Shown piece after piece: positions 1-11,000 of a stretch of 64,000 nucleotides of DNA. The position numbers and the translations under genes are program-made. The notes beneath the pieces were generated by a model. The model was not told the DNA's origin. It worked only from the letters and a program-made list of their open reading frames with translations, and did no database searches. Source of the stretch: Trachythela sp. YZ-2020 (Eukaryota; Cnidaria; Anthozoa; Malacalcyonacea; Clavulariidae); assembly GCA_016169945.1 (NCBI GenBank), contig JADLSH010000387.1:930001-994000 (forward strand), given 5' to 3'. The first letter of the stretch is position 1. Every line of letters begins with the position of its first letter.

Positions 1-11
1 TGTCGAAATTA

Positions 12-389
12 TTATTGGTTTGGATTTTGGCTTTTGATTTCAAGACAGATTGCCTCAACGTTTTCTGGGATTAGAGATTTTCTTTCTGAAAATGGTATAA
101 CATTACGTACGTAGATTGCTACTCCCCCTCCGTTTCTGTTTCTATCGTGTCTAACAAGGTCGTAGCCTTGAATTTCAACTTCCGAGCTTTTGATTGTATT
201 GTCTAGCCTCGTCTCATTAATGCATAATATATCGAAAGGTGTTTTGGTAATGAAAATTCGGAGTTCTTCGATATGTTTTACTAAACTAGCAATATTTAGT
301 TGTCCTATAGAAAAACCTTTCAGTTTCGGGTAAGGGTTAGCTTGGCTATGCGGTGATTCTGCGCCGGAGTCATCTCGTGATACATTCAT
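12..389 (-). pseudogene. LINE ORF2 fragment: endonuclease N-terminus
   Basis: Start of the ORF2 polyprotein of a CR1/L2-like non-LTR retrotransposon. The 125 codons match the N-terminal apurinic-type (EEP) endonuclease: QLNIASL strand, then INETRLD with the catalytic Glu, then GGGVAIYV. It follows ORF1 on the same strand after about 115 bp, the usual ORF1-ORF2 order. Near position 20 the frame meets a TAA stop, while the neighbouring frame continues as PIIIS, the family's next strand, so a one-base frameshift has broken it. The rest lies outside the window. Family and frameshift are firm; the clade (CR1 versus L2) is inferred. Confidence 0.8.
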
Positions 390-506
390 TGAATAGTCTA
401 CTCTGTTATTATGTTCTGGCGCCGATATGTTTACAAAGTCAGGTACATTATTAACATTTATTTTCAGGTCTTGAATTGGAGCATTATTGATGCGAAGTAC
501 AGGCAG

Positions 507-1571
507 TCAATTACAATTATTTAAGAAATATTTAAAGTTGTTGGCCAACTTTGCAGTTCCTTGTCTATTTAAATGAAGGCCATATGGGTTTAAATGGACT
601 GTAGATATATTCTTATGCGTAATGAGTTTCCAGTTATTATTTGAACATACCTGAGATAACTTTGTGTTAAGTTCTTCGATTTTCATATTTAAGTTAGGAT
701 CGTCATTTCTTGTAATCACTTCTGATATTACAAGATTCGTCATAGGAAGCTCTTTTTTAATTTCTTGCCCAAGTGTGGACATAGAACTGGATATTTTCTG
801 AGGTGAGCTATGTTTTAGGTCGTTTGTGCCAATGTGTAAGATTAAATGATCGGGAGCACGGGCCAAGGTTGGTTTGACATAGAATTTCATGTCATCTACT
901 TTGGCCCCTGGGAATGTTTTTATCTGGATGTTAGCTTTGGTGCTTTTTCGCAACTGTGCAGAATTCACGTACTTCAGCATAGAATCTCCAAGGATGGCCA
1001 CGTTTACAGGTTTCCGATGGTCAGTCTGCATCCGTGATTGCTCATCGCGACGATGATTTTCATAGGCCTCGTCTTGGTCTTTAGTCGTCCGCTTGATAGG
1101 TTGCTTTTTGTTACAATTGACTGTTTGTGTTTCATGATCAGTAACTGCTCGGTTATGGTCTGTTTTGTTCCCAGTAGCATCGCCACCGTTTGAAATGTTT
1201 TCTTCTACATTTAGGGCGGTGAATCTATTTCTTGTTTGAATATCTGGGTTTAAAACTTCGCTTGTTTGTTGGGTGCAGTCAACCGAGTCGCGTTGGTCGT
1301 TATGTACAGTGATCATATCACTCTGACTTGTGCTTGGTGGGTAACCTTTGGGATACGATTCTTCAAATAGTAATCGCATTGCTGTAGTTAGACTGTCCCT
1401 TTCATCTTCTGCATTTTTTACTCTTTCTTGAAGGTTGTCGTTTAGGTTTTTCAACTGAGTGTTTTCGCTCACAAGATTCAGGTTTTCCCTTTTCAGTTTT
1501 TCGAGTTCGTTTTCCGTAGCTTGTTGTTTTCTATGGTAGTTCGTATGTTCAGTAAATAGATATTTTCCCAT
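507..1571 (-). CDS. LINE ORF1 with coiled coil and SGNH esterase domain
   Basis: Intact 354-codon ORF1 of a CR1-like retrotransposon. Residues about 15-65 are charged and leucine-rich (coiled coil, likely oligomerisation); 70-185 is a polar linker. From about 188 a SGNH/GDSL hydrolase domain follows: ILGDSM with the nucleophile Ser197, block III HIGTND at about 246-251, and GLHLN with the C-terminal His near 333. Esterase-type ORF1p is known for CR1-group elements, where it is thought to help RNP formation or membrane contact. The start ATG lies inside the first of the 51-bp tandem units upstream. ORF2 (12-389) is frameshifted, so the copy is probably immobile although ORF1 stays open. Confidence 0.82.
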   Translation of the reverse strand: MGKYLFTEHTNYHRKQQATENELEKLKRENLNLVSENTQLKNLNDNLQERVKNAEDERDSLTTAMRLLFEESYPKGYPPSTSQSDMITVHNDQRDSVDCTQQTSEVLNPDIQTRNRFTALNVEENISNGGDATGNKTDHNRAVTDHETQTVNCNKKQPIKRTTKDQDEAYENHRRDEQSRMQTDHRKPVNVAILGDSMLKYVNSAQLRKSTKANIQIKTFPGAKVDDMKFYVKPTLARAPDHLILHIGTNDLKHSSPQKISSSMSTLGQEIKKELPMTNLVISEVITRNDDPNLNMKIEELNTKLSQVCSNNNWKLITHKNISTVHLNPYGLHLNRQGTAKLANNFKYFLNNCN

Positions 1572-1686
1572 ACAGTCTGGGAACGATTAGGTCGCAATTC
1601 GCAATGTTTTATATTTTCCCATACAGTCTGGGAACGATTAGGTCGCAGTTCGCAATGTTTTATGATATTTTCCCATACAGTCTGGG
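1561..1686 (-). repeat. 51-54 bp tandem repeat at LINE 5' end, 2.4 copies
   Basis: Units at 1561-1611, 1612-1665 and a partial 1666-1686 share TTTTCCCATACAGTCTGGGA and the AATTCGCAATGTTTTA core. They sit at the 5' end of the minus-strand LINE and each carries an ATG like the one ORF1 uses. LINE 5' monomers of this kind often act as promoters; that role here is inferred. A CAGTGGCG terminus interrupts the third copy. Confidence 0.8.
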
Positions 1687-1906
1687 CAGTGGCGTAGGAA
1701 GTGAACATTATATGAGGGAGGGCCGGAATATCTTTCGGCCCCCCCAAAAAATAGAATAATTTTCATGAAAATGATGGAAACAGCTTAGTTCCCTGAACAA
1801 ATTTACTAAAAGAGGTAGATAAGACTCTGAAACGGCCGTTTCCGACGATCTGGGGGCTTCAAATTTTAAAAAAAATTTCAAGTTATTCGATAGTTCGATA
1901 TTCGCA
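1687..1906. mobile_element. Solo hAT-like terminus and unresolved DNA
   Basis: CAGTGGCGTAGGAAG at 1687 looks like the left terminus of the CAGTGGCG hAT-type MITEs found elsewhere here, followed by the usual run of C (1739-1746). I found no matching right end or target duplication before the next LINE fragment at about 1907, so this is probably a truncated copy. Confidence 0.4.
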
Positions 1907-3050
1907 AGCAAGTTATTCGAAATAGTTAAGTGTCACCTGCCAGACGTACACGCGTATGCAGATGATACTCAATTATACCTTTCTTTTAAGCCAGGCGGTG
2001 GTACTAGTGAGCTTGATGCATTATCTGCGCTACAGAATTGTATCAAGGATATCAGGACTTGGATGACAGTTGATAGGCTTAAGCTAAACGATGGGAAGAC
2101 AGAGTTTTTAATAATTGAAACCGCTGCTCAGCTCAAAAAGGTTAACATCTCTAGTATTGTCATTGGTCAAGATAATGTTCCAGTAGTATCCTGTGCCAGA
2201 AATCTTGGAGTATGGTTTGATGACAACCTTAATATGTCACATCATATAAATGAAACGTGTCAATCCGTAGTATATCATCTTCATAACATTAGACGCATTC
2301 GAAAGTTTTTAAGCTATGAAGATAGAAAGTCTGTGGTACAAGCACTAATAATGTCAAGGATAGACTATTGTAACAGTCTTCTATTTGGTGTCACAAATTC
2401 TAAAAAAAAATTTTCCGGACTATACAACATATTCCTACTTTTTATCTAAAATATGTAAACCGATCCCTGTTTTGGTTGTGATAATACCGTAATTTTCCTC
2501 AAAATTATAAACTTTGCTTTTTGCACACAAGGGACTTTCACTGGGGGGGCAAACAGTTCACTGGGGGGGCACTGGGGGGGCAAAAGTTGACTGGGGGGGC
2601 AAACATGGGGGCTGGGGGGGCATTTGCCCCCCCAGTGCATTAGTTAAAAAAGGCCCTGCTGTCTAAGCTACAACGGCTACAAAATACAGCAGCACGTCTT
2701 ATCTGTTCTATCCCTAAGCATGATCACATCACTCCGACTCTCATCAAACTACACTAGCTTCCTGTGCGATTCAGGATCAAGTTCAAAATTGCCACGCTTG
2801 CTTTTAAATGTACCATCAGTATGCACCTCTCTAAGACTCTATCTTGTCAATCTTTTAAAAGTAAGAAAGACGTCGTGCTATAGTCTAAGATCTAACGAAG
2901 GCACATTGCTTGAAGACTATAGCACAAAAACAAAGAAAACACTCGGCGACAGAGCATTCGCAACCTCTGCTCCAAAAATCTGGAACGAATTACCTATGTA
3001 TATAAGAAATCTGGCTAACTTTAGTATTTTTAAGCAATTAGTTAAGACTT
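1907..3050 (+). pseudogene. CR1/L2-like reverse transcriptase, 3' half
   Basis: Second half of a LINE ORF2. SKLFE...HLPDVHAYADDTQLYL gives the catalytic YADD box (about 1955-1966), followed by WMTVDRLKLN, KTEF and LGVWFDDNL fingers/palm motifs and the thumb region RIDYCNSLLFGV. Reading breaks at about 2401, where a foreign 257-bp block is inserted; past it coding resumes as LLSKLQRLQNTAARL and, after another frame change, runs to the C-terminus (NFSIFKQLVKT, stop at 3050). It lies opposite in strand to the LINE at 12-1571 and is a separate insertion. Dead copy: 5' truncated, interrupted, frameshifted. Confidence 0.85.
2402..2658. repeat. Insertion with CTGGGGGGGCA minisatellite inside RT
   Basis: This block separates two halves of one reverse-transcriptase reading frame. 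It has an A/T-rich left part and, from 2538, five or more imperfect copies of an 11-bp CTGGGGGGGCA unit, ending with the reverse complement TTTGCCCCCCCAGTG at 2622-2636. A terminal hairpin of G-rich units suggests a small non-autonomous insertion. I could not define its target duplication. Confidence 0.6.
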
Positions 3051-3233
3051 AATATTTTAAGGAAGCCTTTAATGTAAATACTTCATGTAACGTATAATCT
3101 ATATAATCACGTTTACTTTTAAGTTAGTTTATATATACCTATATAACCATTCAGCATAGGACAATTATAGTGTAATTGTGTTTGTGATGCGCATTTGATC
3201 ATATACTAGAGCATGTTAATTTGCGCAATATAA

Positions 3234-3255
3234 ATATTATTATTATTATTATTAT
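3234..3255 (+). repeat. (ATT)n microsatellite, LINE 3' tail
   Basis: Seven ATT units follow the LINE 3' UTR about 185 bp after its stop. Short simple-repeat tails in place of poly(A) are typical of CR1/L2-type elements, so this marks the 3' end of the 1907-3050 copy. Confidence 0.75.
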
Positions 3256-4481
3256 ACGAGCAACCGAAATATGCAAGAGATTTTAAGAATTTCACGCTCA
3301 AATTTAACTTAGGCTCCGTTCAGGACTGGATGAATTCGTACTGTACTCAAATTTGCAAGATTCTTCGCCTTTATGTACCCAACGGAGGGGGAAGGGACAT
3401 TAAAATTGTTTGCAGTTTTTGGCTTTTTGCATACGCCTATTGTTTAATTGGCGTCAATTTTATTGTTCTTCATTGTACAAGGGAGAGGGAGGGAGAGCGA
3501 GGGTACACTTTTCGAAAATGTTGGCGTATAAACAATTTTGGAAGGCTATAAACAATTTTGAACAGGGACCGTGGAGACGGGGGGCTCCCCCACTTTTTAC
3601 TGCAGAAAGATAAAATCGCTCATTAAAATATATATTATGTGTTTGATTATCAATAATCTGATGATCTTGGTAACTTGGTTACAGAACAACATTGCGATTG
3701 GTGGGTTTCAGTAAATGCTTCTGAGGGCAGCAGATGGTCATCATTCAGAAATATGGACTGCGAGAAAATTATATTATATATATAATGAAATCCACGTATT
3801 TAAAGTATTTTATATATCTTTCGCGTCATTCGAACTATATATCTGTCATTTAGACTACGTTCACACGAGACTGGACGAAATCAGAACCGTACGAAAATTC
3901 GTCCGGTTCCATTTTTTTCACATGGGGGATTCGTAAGGTTAGCTGTGATCGAATTCGTGCAAATTTGAGTACGGTCCCAAATTCACCTTATTTTCTGAAC
4001 ATAAATGACTACAAAACTGTTAAGTATAACTAAACTTAAGAGTTATATATTTTAAATTAAATATAATTATTATACTTATAGCTTATACATAAGTCTAATC
4101 AAAATTAAAATTATATAACTTTACTGATGTCTGCAATCGGTAATTGGCATGTTATTGTTATAATATATTGTATTACCATGCAATTTAAATCTTTCTATTT
4201 AAAAGATTTGAAATTTCATCAACTCGATGCTTCGTTGGACCCCGTTCAAACCAGTCCAACACCGTCCAACATTGTCAAACCTGATCCAACATCTACCATC
4301 AGCGAACATTACCAAACATTACCAAACATAATGTTCAAACAGAACCAACAATAGTATATAGATGTAAACGTTCTCTGACCAAATACTCGGTTACCAGTCT
4401 GTAACCTTCAACGGATAGATGACAAATGAGGAGAAAAACAAAGTTAGTTATATATATAGACATGAATGAGTGCATGGGTGA
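3256..4481. other. Intergenic, AT-rich, old repeat remnants
   Basis: No gene seen. From 3852 there is an AGACTACGTTCACAC terminus and about 130 bp resembling the TIR element at 62415-62919; its right end is not recognisable after about 3980. 4252-4330 holds loose CCAACA/ACCAAACA repeats. The rest is AT-rich unique-looking sequence. Confidence 0.5.
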
Positions 4482-4552
4482 ATTTGCGGCATCATTACTT
4501 TTGAAGTAAGAACAATACACCATCTTACTTCAAAAGTAATGATGCCGCAAAT
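4482..4552. repeat. Hairpin, about 29-bp arms
   Basis: Left arm 4482-4510 and right arm 4523-4552 are inverted copies (core ATCATTACTTTTGAAGTAAG), separated by 12 bases. A near-perfect snapback that could be a small MITE. Confidence 0.75.
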
Positions 4553-4674
4553 CGGCCGCGCATCTTCCATTTTTTCTGAGAACTAACAATGTCACATCCA
4601 CCAATGTAGGATGTTGGACCAACAAGACGGACTGCTTAGAACGGGCCTTCAGCTTTCCCTGCATGTAATATGTA

Positions 4675-4987
4675 TACCGTAAATCCTCTATTAAGGCCCA
4701 CATCCAAATAAGCCCCCCTCTCTTGTAAGTCCCCATTTTTAAAGGAAAAAAGTATTTTATTTTAAGCAATATTTAATAAATGGCAAAAATGGAATTGTTG
4801 TTAATTCTCTTTTAAGCCCCCCTACACAACAAAGAAGCACGTGTGTACTGATTAGATTATTTATTGGCCAGGAATTTTTGCTGCTTTTTGATACCGTCTC
4901 TAGCCCTCCACCCTCCAATAAGTCCGCCCTTCCCTCAAGCGTGCCTGCAAAAGATAAGCCGCCCGAAGGTTAATAGAGGATTAGGGT
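4675..4987. mobile_element. TIR element, TACCGTAAATCCTCTATTAA family
   Basis: Left end TACCGTAAATCCTCTATTAA is mirrored by TTAATAGAGGATTAGGGTA on the right. No ORF inside. A relative with the same ends lies at about 33759-34416. On the minus strand it holds an AATAAA (plus-strand TTTATT at 4860-4865) about 225 bp after the DDX60 stop, so it may supply that gene's polyadenylation signal (inference). Confidence 0.6.
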
Positions 4988-5089
4988 AATACATTTGAAT
5001 TGTTAATTAAGCCAGTAAATATTGTTTTTTAAGATTTAGACAAAAATATCCACAATGCATGCACATATACCATAACTCCTTTACATACT

Positions 5090-8000
5090 TCAACGGCTGA
5101 AATAAGCACCGCCAAAGTTTGATTCAAATTCTTGGGCCAGCTGTGTGAATGCTCTGATGACATCATCACCATCCTCGGGGGCCAACTCAGTGAGCGAAAC
5201 AGAAATGGATTTTAGAACCAACATAAAATCTTTAAGTAGATTATACGCATCTCCCTGCATTAACCCGTTCTCTTGTATCAACGCTTTGTAGTTTCCATGG
5301 TTGAAGAAATCATAAGCGTAAGCATTGAGGTCCACATCAACTTCCAGAGTGGGTACCACTTTAACATCTGTGTAAACCTGAACAAAAGTACAAAATTGAT
5401 AAACATAGTTTTAGTTGAGCTGAATTTAAAGAGAGGGTATAAATATATTGATATTTTATGGCATTATACTGCAATATAAGTATTCAACATGCAGATAAAA
5501 TTAATTAACGTATAAGAGATTAAAAGTCCTAAGACGTAAACTTAACAATGCATATAGTGAAAAGTTACAATATAAAGTAAAGAGCTAATCATAAGAATAT
5601 GTTTAAAATGATGGAAATGGAAGAGAACTAAAGGTACTCTATTGAAAGCGGGCGGGTTGATTAGGAAAGGTGTTTTGTAAGGTTTTTGGGTAAACTTGAA
5701 CGCGTTTCAACCTTACAATCTACTTCAACAGGTATGGGTGTGCATAGAATGTGCTATATATTAAACTAAGGAGAATGAAAGTAGTTTAAAGCGGTAATGA
5801 AAGGAGTTGGCTGTCCGGTAAATTTCGATTATTACGGGTTATTTTATCTTATTACCTGTCGAGGCTTTTGTCTAAATTACCTGGAAAATATTTAAATGAC
5901 TGCAGCGTTTCGAGAGAAGGCCTTACCATACGACCGCGCTCAGTATTCTATGTCAACGAGTATCATGGAAATACCATATGTATTATATGCCTTTCCAGTA
6001 GAAAGTTAAACCATACCCGCATACCTGATAACGAATATTAGAAATTAGATCCTGAGAACTATACAGTCTGTTATCTGTATTGCCAGATAATGCTGCAAAC
6101 GCAGAACATGCTTTATACGGCAGAGCAACAGATTGAAGTTTATCTTCCAACGTTACTGCTGGTGAACTGATTGGATAACTCTCGGATGATATCAATTTTG
6201 TAGACGATAACGGTAATGACACATCTTCTCCTAAAGTGTCGTACACATGAGCAGCCACTGTGCGCAGATATAGATCAAACACGTCATGAACTTTGTTGTT
6301 GTACTTCGCAAGACCTGCTTTAAACTTGGCAGGTAAGTCTTCCAGACGAACTTTGGATGTGCTGCGGTGACGACGTAACAACATTTTGTGCAGTCTACGC
6401 CGGGCAAACAGATGACTTAACAAAACCACCAGAGATTTCAAGAAATCTTTGGAGAATGCTCCATCTGAAAAAAGAATTTAATGGAGAAAATTCCTAGAAT
6501 TTTTTAAAATGACTAACTATAAATATTAGGCAATTCAGAACAGAACATAAAGAAATTCCGTGGATAAAATCTATTTTACAGCAAACCTATTTAAAAAATG
6601 ATTTGAACTGGCTGACATAATTATGTTCCTATCTTTGGTCAGCAATAACTGAAATCATGCCCATTATACTTAAACGTGATGTCGTCTTATAGGCTGGAAA
6701 CTGCCTGAAAATGTTAAGAAAACTCCAGCGTTTTGAGCATGTAGATAAGTCTTTAGTACTTATACTAGTACTCAAATGGATGCCTACCACGCGATCTGGC
6801 ACGGTGACAGAAATCATGAAGAAGTCCATCATGTAAGAATGTGACCAAGATAAAATTGGAAGGTTCGTGATAATGAAGATGGGTTGCTAAGCCAGCTAAA
6901 CCTTGAGGATGACCCTTCTCATCAATCAATCCCTACATTAAGATATGAACAAAAAAATTTACAAAGAAAACACGAAATATCTTGAGGAAAATACTTAGGC
7001 TCGGTGTAGTATCCTGTCCATTCTGAATTTGAGGTTTTAAAATGAATTTTCATGCTCATAAGTCATTACTTAAAGTGAAGTGAATTAGTCCCAGGACCGG
7101 TTAACATACTTCTCCAGGTATCCAGTATCATGTGAGAAAAATACGCCAAATATGGTTGGCCAATTTCCTCAGGACTTATTTATGATTTGAGATTATTTTA
7201 TCAAGGTTGAAAAGTCATGGGCGGATCCAGGTTCTGCAACTTTGCAAAGTTCCTAAACCAATTAAAAGTTCCTCACTTCCTGTTCAAGTTCCTCACTTCC
7301 TGTTTCAATGCCCTCGATTTATATTTACATGTAAGTATCCTTATCAACCAATGTTTTCATTCATAAACCGATATAAATAGCTAAAAGTCCCAAGAACAAT
7401 TATATACTGTAACAGGAAGTGAAAATTTTTCAAGAGAAACCTTTGACCCCTTGCAGTTGAATGGCTTTTCCTCTCCACTTGACCGTTAATTCAATTAAAT
7501 TATTCAAAATCGAAAGTCTTTATTTTTGTGACTTCTAGCTCTTTATATCAATTTATGAGTGTAAATATTGCTTTCAAAGGAAATATATATATGAGAATAC
7601 AACGTTTCTTAACTTCGAATTCAACAAAATAAGTTACTTTTTGCGCTCGAAATGTTAACAGGAAATGAGGGGATTCAAACACGTGAAGTGAGGAACTTTG
7701 AACAGGAAATGAGGAACATTTAATTGGTTTAAGAACTTTGCAAAGGGATTTGCAAAAGAGTTTTTCAATGTTGCAAATGTAATTAGAAAATTGCAAATGA
7801 ATTAGGAACAGTGGCGCCGCCAGCATTTATTTTTGGGGGGGCAAACAAATTCTCAGGGGGGGTGGCTCCCCGAAAATTTTTTATTTTTTTGGGTGTCTAA
7901 AATGGCATCCTGCGTTTGGAGGCACGAGAGAGAGAAACTTACGCAGCACAGCATTCTCTCTATACACCCCGTCCCCCTGTGTCACCAGATTTGGACGACG

Positions 8001-11000
8001 AACGAAGAAATTTTTTTTTTTGGGGGCGGCCGCCCCCTCGCCCCCTCCCGCCCCTCCACTGATTAGGAACTGAAAAGAGGAACGCTTGACCTGAATTGGC
8101 TGTAAGCCTGGTTTCCATTAGCCTCGATTACCAGCCGTGGTCTCGAGTCCGGTCAGTGATCCTCCTCGATCACATTCCCCTAATGCCGACTGGTAATCGA
8201 GCCTATGTTTCCATTTGATCCTGTCAGTCGTAACCAAATATCCTTTTCACCGATGTGAAATAGTCTGGACCTATTCTGTCTTTTGTGTTCCGTAGCAATT
8301 AATTCCTTTACTGACTGCAGGGCATTGAACTGAATAGGACTGGAACGCTACCTCCAACCGGAAATTTGAGCCAAATTATTGAAGGTCGTTCCCAGTCTTT
8401 CCACGCAAAGGAAAAACGAGGCCCAAACAAAATTGCAGTTTACACCCATATAATAAACGACAATTTTCGTTTTATACATTCCCATAAATTCAGCTCATGC
8501 ATGACTTGTTGTCTCGTCAAAAAACGGCGTGATTCGCCCCCTGCAATGGTCTCGTGAGGGAATCACGTGACGTAAAAACGCGTGTTTAGACCTCCAGACA
8601 CGCGTAGGGAATACGTAATTGTGATTAAAATAATGCAGTAAATAATTGTTTTGCATACCTGGCGTACCAACATCTCGACACTGAAGAGAAAATGATGTTT
8701 CAACTGAAGATCAAGTTCTGGTTGATTCTTACAAATCAACGGATTCTGAAGAAGTGTTAAAACTTGATTCATAGCAATTTCACGATCTTCCACTTTATTC
8801 ACAAGAAGTAGCAAGCGCAACACCAAGGAAACATTCAAAGGAAAATTTCCAATGATACGAGGCAGGTTCACTGTAATAAGACGCTGTATCTTTGCTTGAG
8901 GTATGCCAAAGAATATGACATGTCCAATCAGATCATAACCACGCCTTCCAGCTCTGCCTGAGATCTGATGATACTGAAGAGTATTGAGAAACACTGAATC
9001 ATTTGCAAACACGACCGTCTTACATGGCATGTGAATTCCTAGTGCTAATGTTCCAGTAGCGAACACAACTCTTACAAATTTCTTTCGAAATAACATTTCG
9101 ACAACACTACGATATTTGTTAGACATTCCAGCGTGATGATAACTCACTCCACGTCTGAGACCTTCTTTAAACATTTCATCACTTCTACTACTCTTTTGTC
9201 CCCATCTCTCCAACCTCTCAACGATAACGTGAGCATCTTCAGCATCTAGAACACCTTTTCCTGCAAAAGTACAACTTTCTGGTGGAGGATCATCAACCAG
9301 AAAACACGTCGCTTCAGCTGTTGTCTTTCTTTTTTGATGGAATAAATCATCATGCCCAGCTGATCCAGTCTTTCGCATCACCTCGACCTCTTCTGTATCA
9401 CGCTGTCGTTTTTCGTTCTTTGCCATTCTTCGGCTTCGCTCGCGTTTTTCTTCATTTTTTCCTTTACCTGCACGCTGCTCTTTCTCCTCCAGGCAATCTA
9501 TCAATTTCTCAGCAAATTCTTCACACAATCCCCGGTCAAAACTGAAGAATATCACAGGTAGCTGGTCATTTTTTCTTAGTTCTTCTAGAAGTGGGAAAAT
9601 CTGTGAAATGAGAAACTCATATGTAAAAATTGTCGGAACTGCCGAATTAATCGTACAACTTGGACGTAGATTATCGATCACCATGTCCACTCGTTCATCG
9701 TTGTTCTTAACGTAAGTCATGAATTCTTCCTTCAAAGCATTTTCATACGATCTAACGCTTTGCTTCGTGATGAATGTTTCATCTTCAAAATGCGACTCTG
9801 GTGACAGTCTCAGTAATGACTCTTCCTCAGTGAAAACCTGTTGGAAAGTATCATAAAAAGCCAGAGTTTCTCTTGGTGAAAGACTGACATGTGCAGGAAA
9901 TGTTCCTGACTGTTTCAGCTGGCGAGAGGTTAATACTGAACATGGATGAATATGTTCAATCATTGGCTTGGGCTCTGGTAGATAGTTGAACTTTTCGAGA
10001 TCATTATATCTTTCGTTGTAGGTAACTAAAGCAACTTCATAGGACTTTGGTGAGTTTGGTCGAAGTGTTTTGTTTCTTGTGTCACGCGCACGCTTGTCAT
10101 TTTCAGCACTTTGAAGCCATTTGTGAAGATCATGTGGATTTCTGATGGTTGCTGATAAGGCCAGGAAGGGACAGCGAATCATGAGCAGAAGATGTTCCCA
10201 GACCTCGGCACCAATCTCTGATCCAATGCAATGAACTTCATCAAACACAACATATCTGATCTTTGCAACCCAATCTTGTCTGGCAGGAGAGAGAAGTAAG
10301 ATCTCAAGACATTGAGGCACTGTGACCAGGATTTGACATGTCAGGGCATTGTGACGATAATCACGTGTGAACACGCCATAAACACTCTTCCCTGGAGGCA
10401 TCTCTTTCTTGTATCTATAAGAGAAAGGACAAAAATATTAAAGATCATCTGCGTGAAAAATAACAGAGTTAACTGGTGTATAAGGTCATTTCTCTGATGA
10501 AAATGTTTTATCCACTACAACCACATTGAAATTTGCTTGAGCGCATATGAGAAAATGGCATGAAGTCGAAGCCGGAAATGAATATTTCAAGCTATTATTT
10601 AATGTCCACTCAAGCCATAGCAAATTCGGGATGTTTCTATTATCATGCAGCAATTAAACAAATCAACATAAATATCCAAAATATATTAATTAACTTAGCC
10701 TTTGCGAGTCATCATACAATGTTTGCAATGATGCGTTTTTTCTATTTACTTTTAAATTTATAACAAAAATTTCTGCGCAGAATTGTATAAGAATATACAA
10801 AAGACCTCACGACAGATTGCGAATTGAGGCCGACTAAAATAGATGAACGTTGGCCGAAAATAAATCATCTTTCTCATTTTGCTATACGCAAAAAGGTACT
10901 TTCTACTATTTAATTACCATTCAAGCAGTGTAAAGATTTAAGAATAATTCCCATTCTTTACACGAACACAATATAAAAGGTTTCTACAATACCTTGCATA

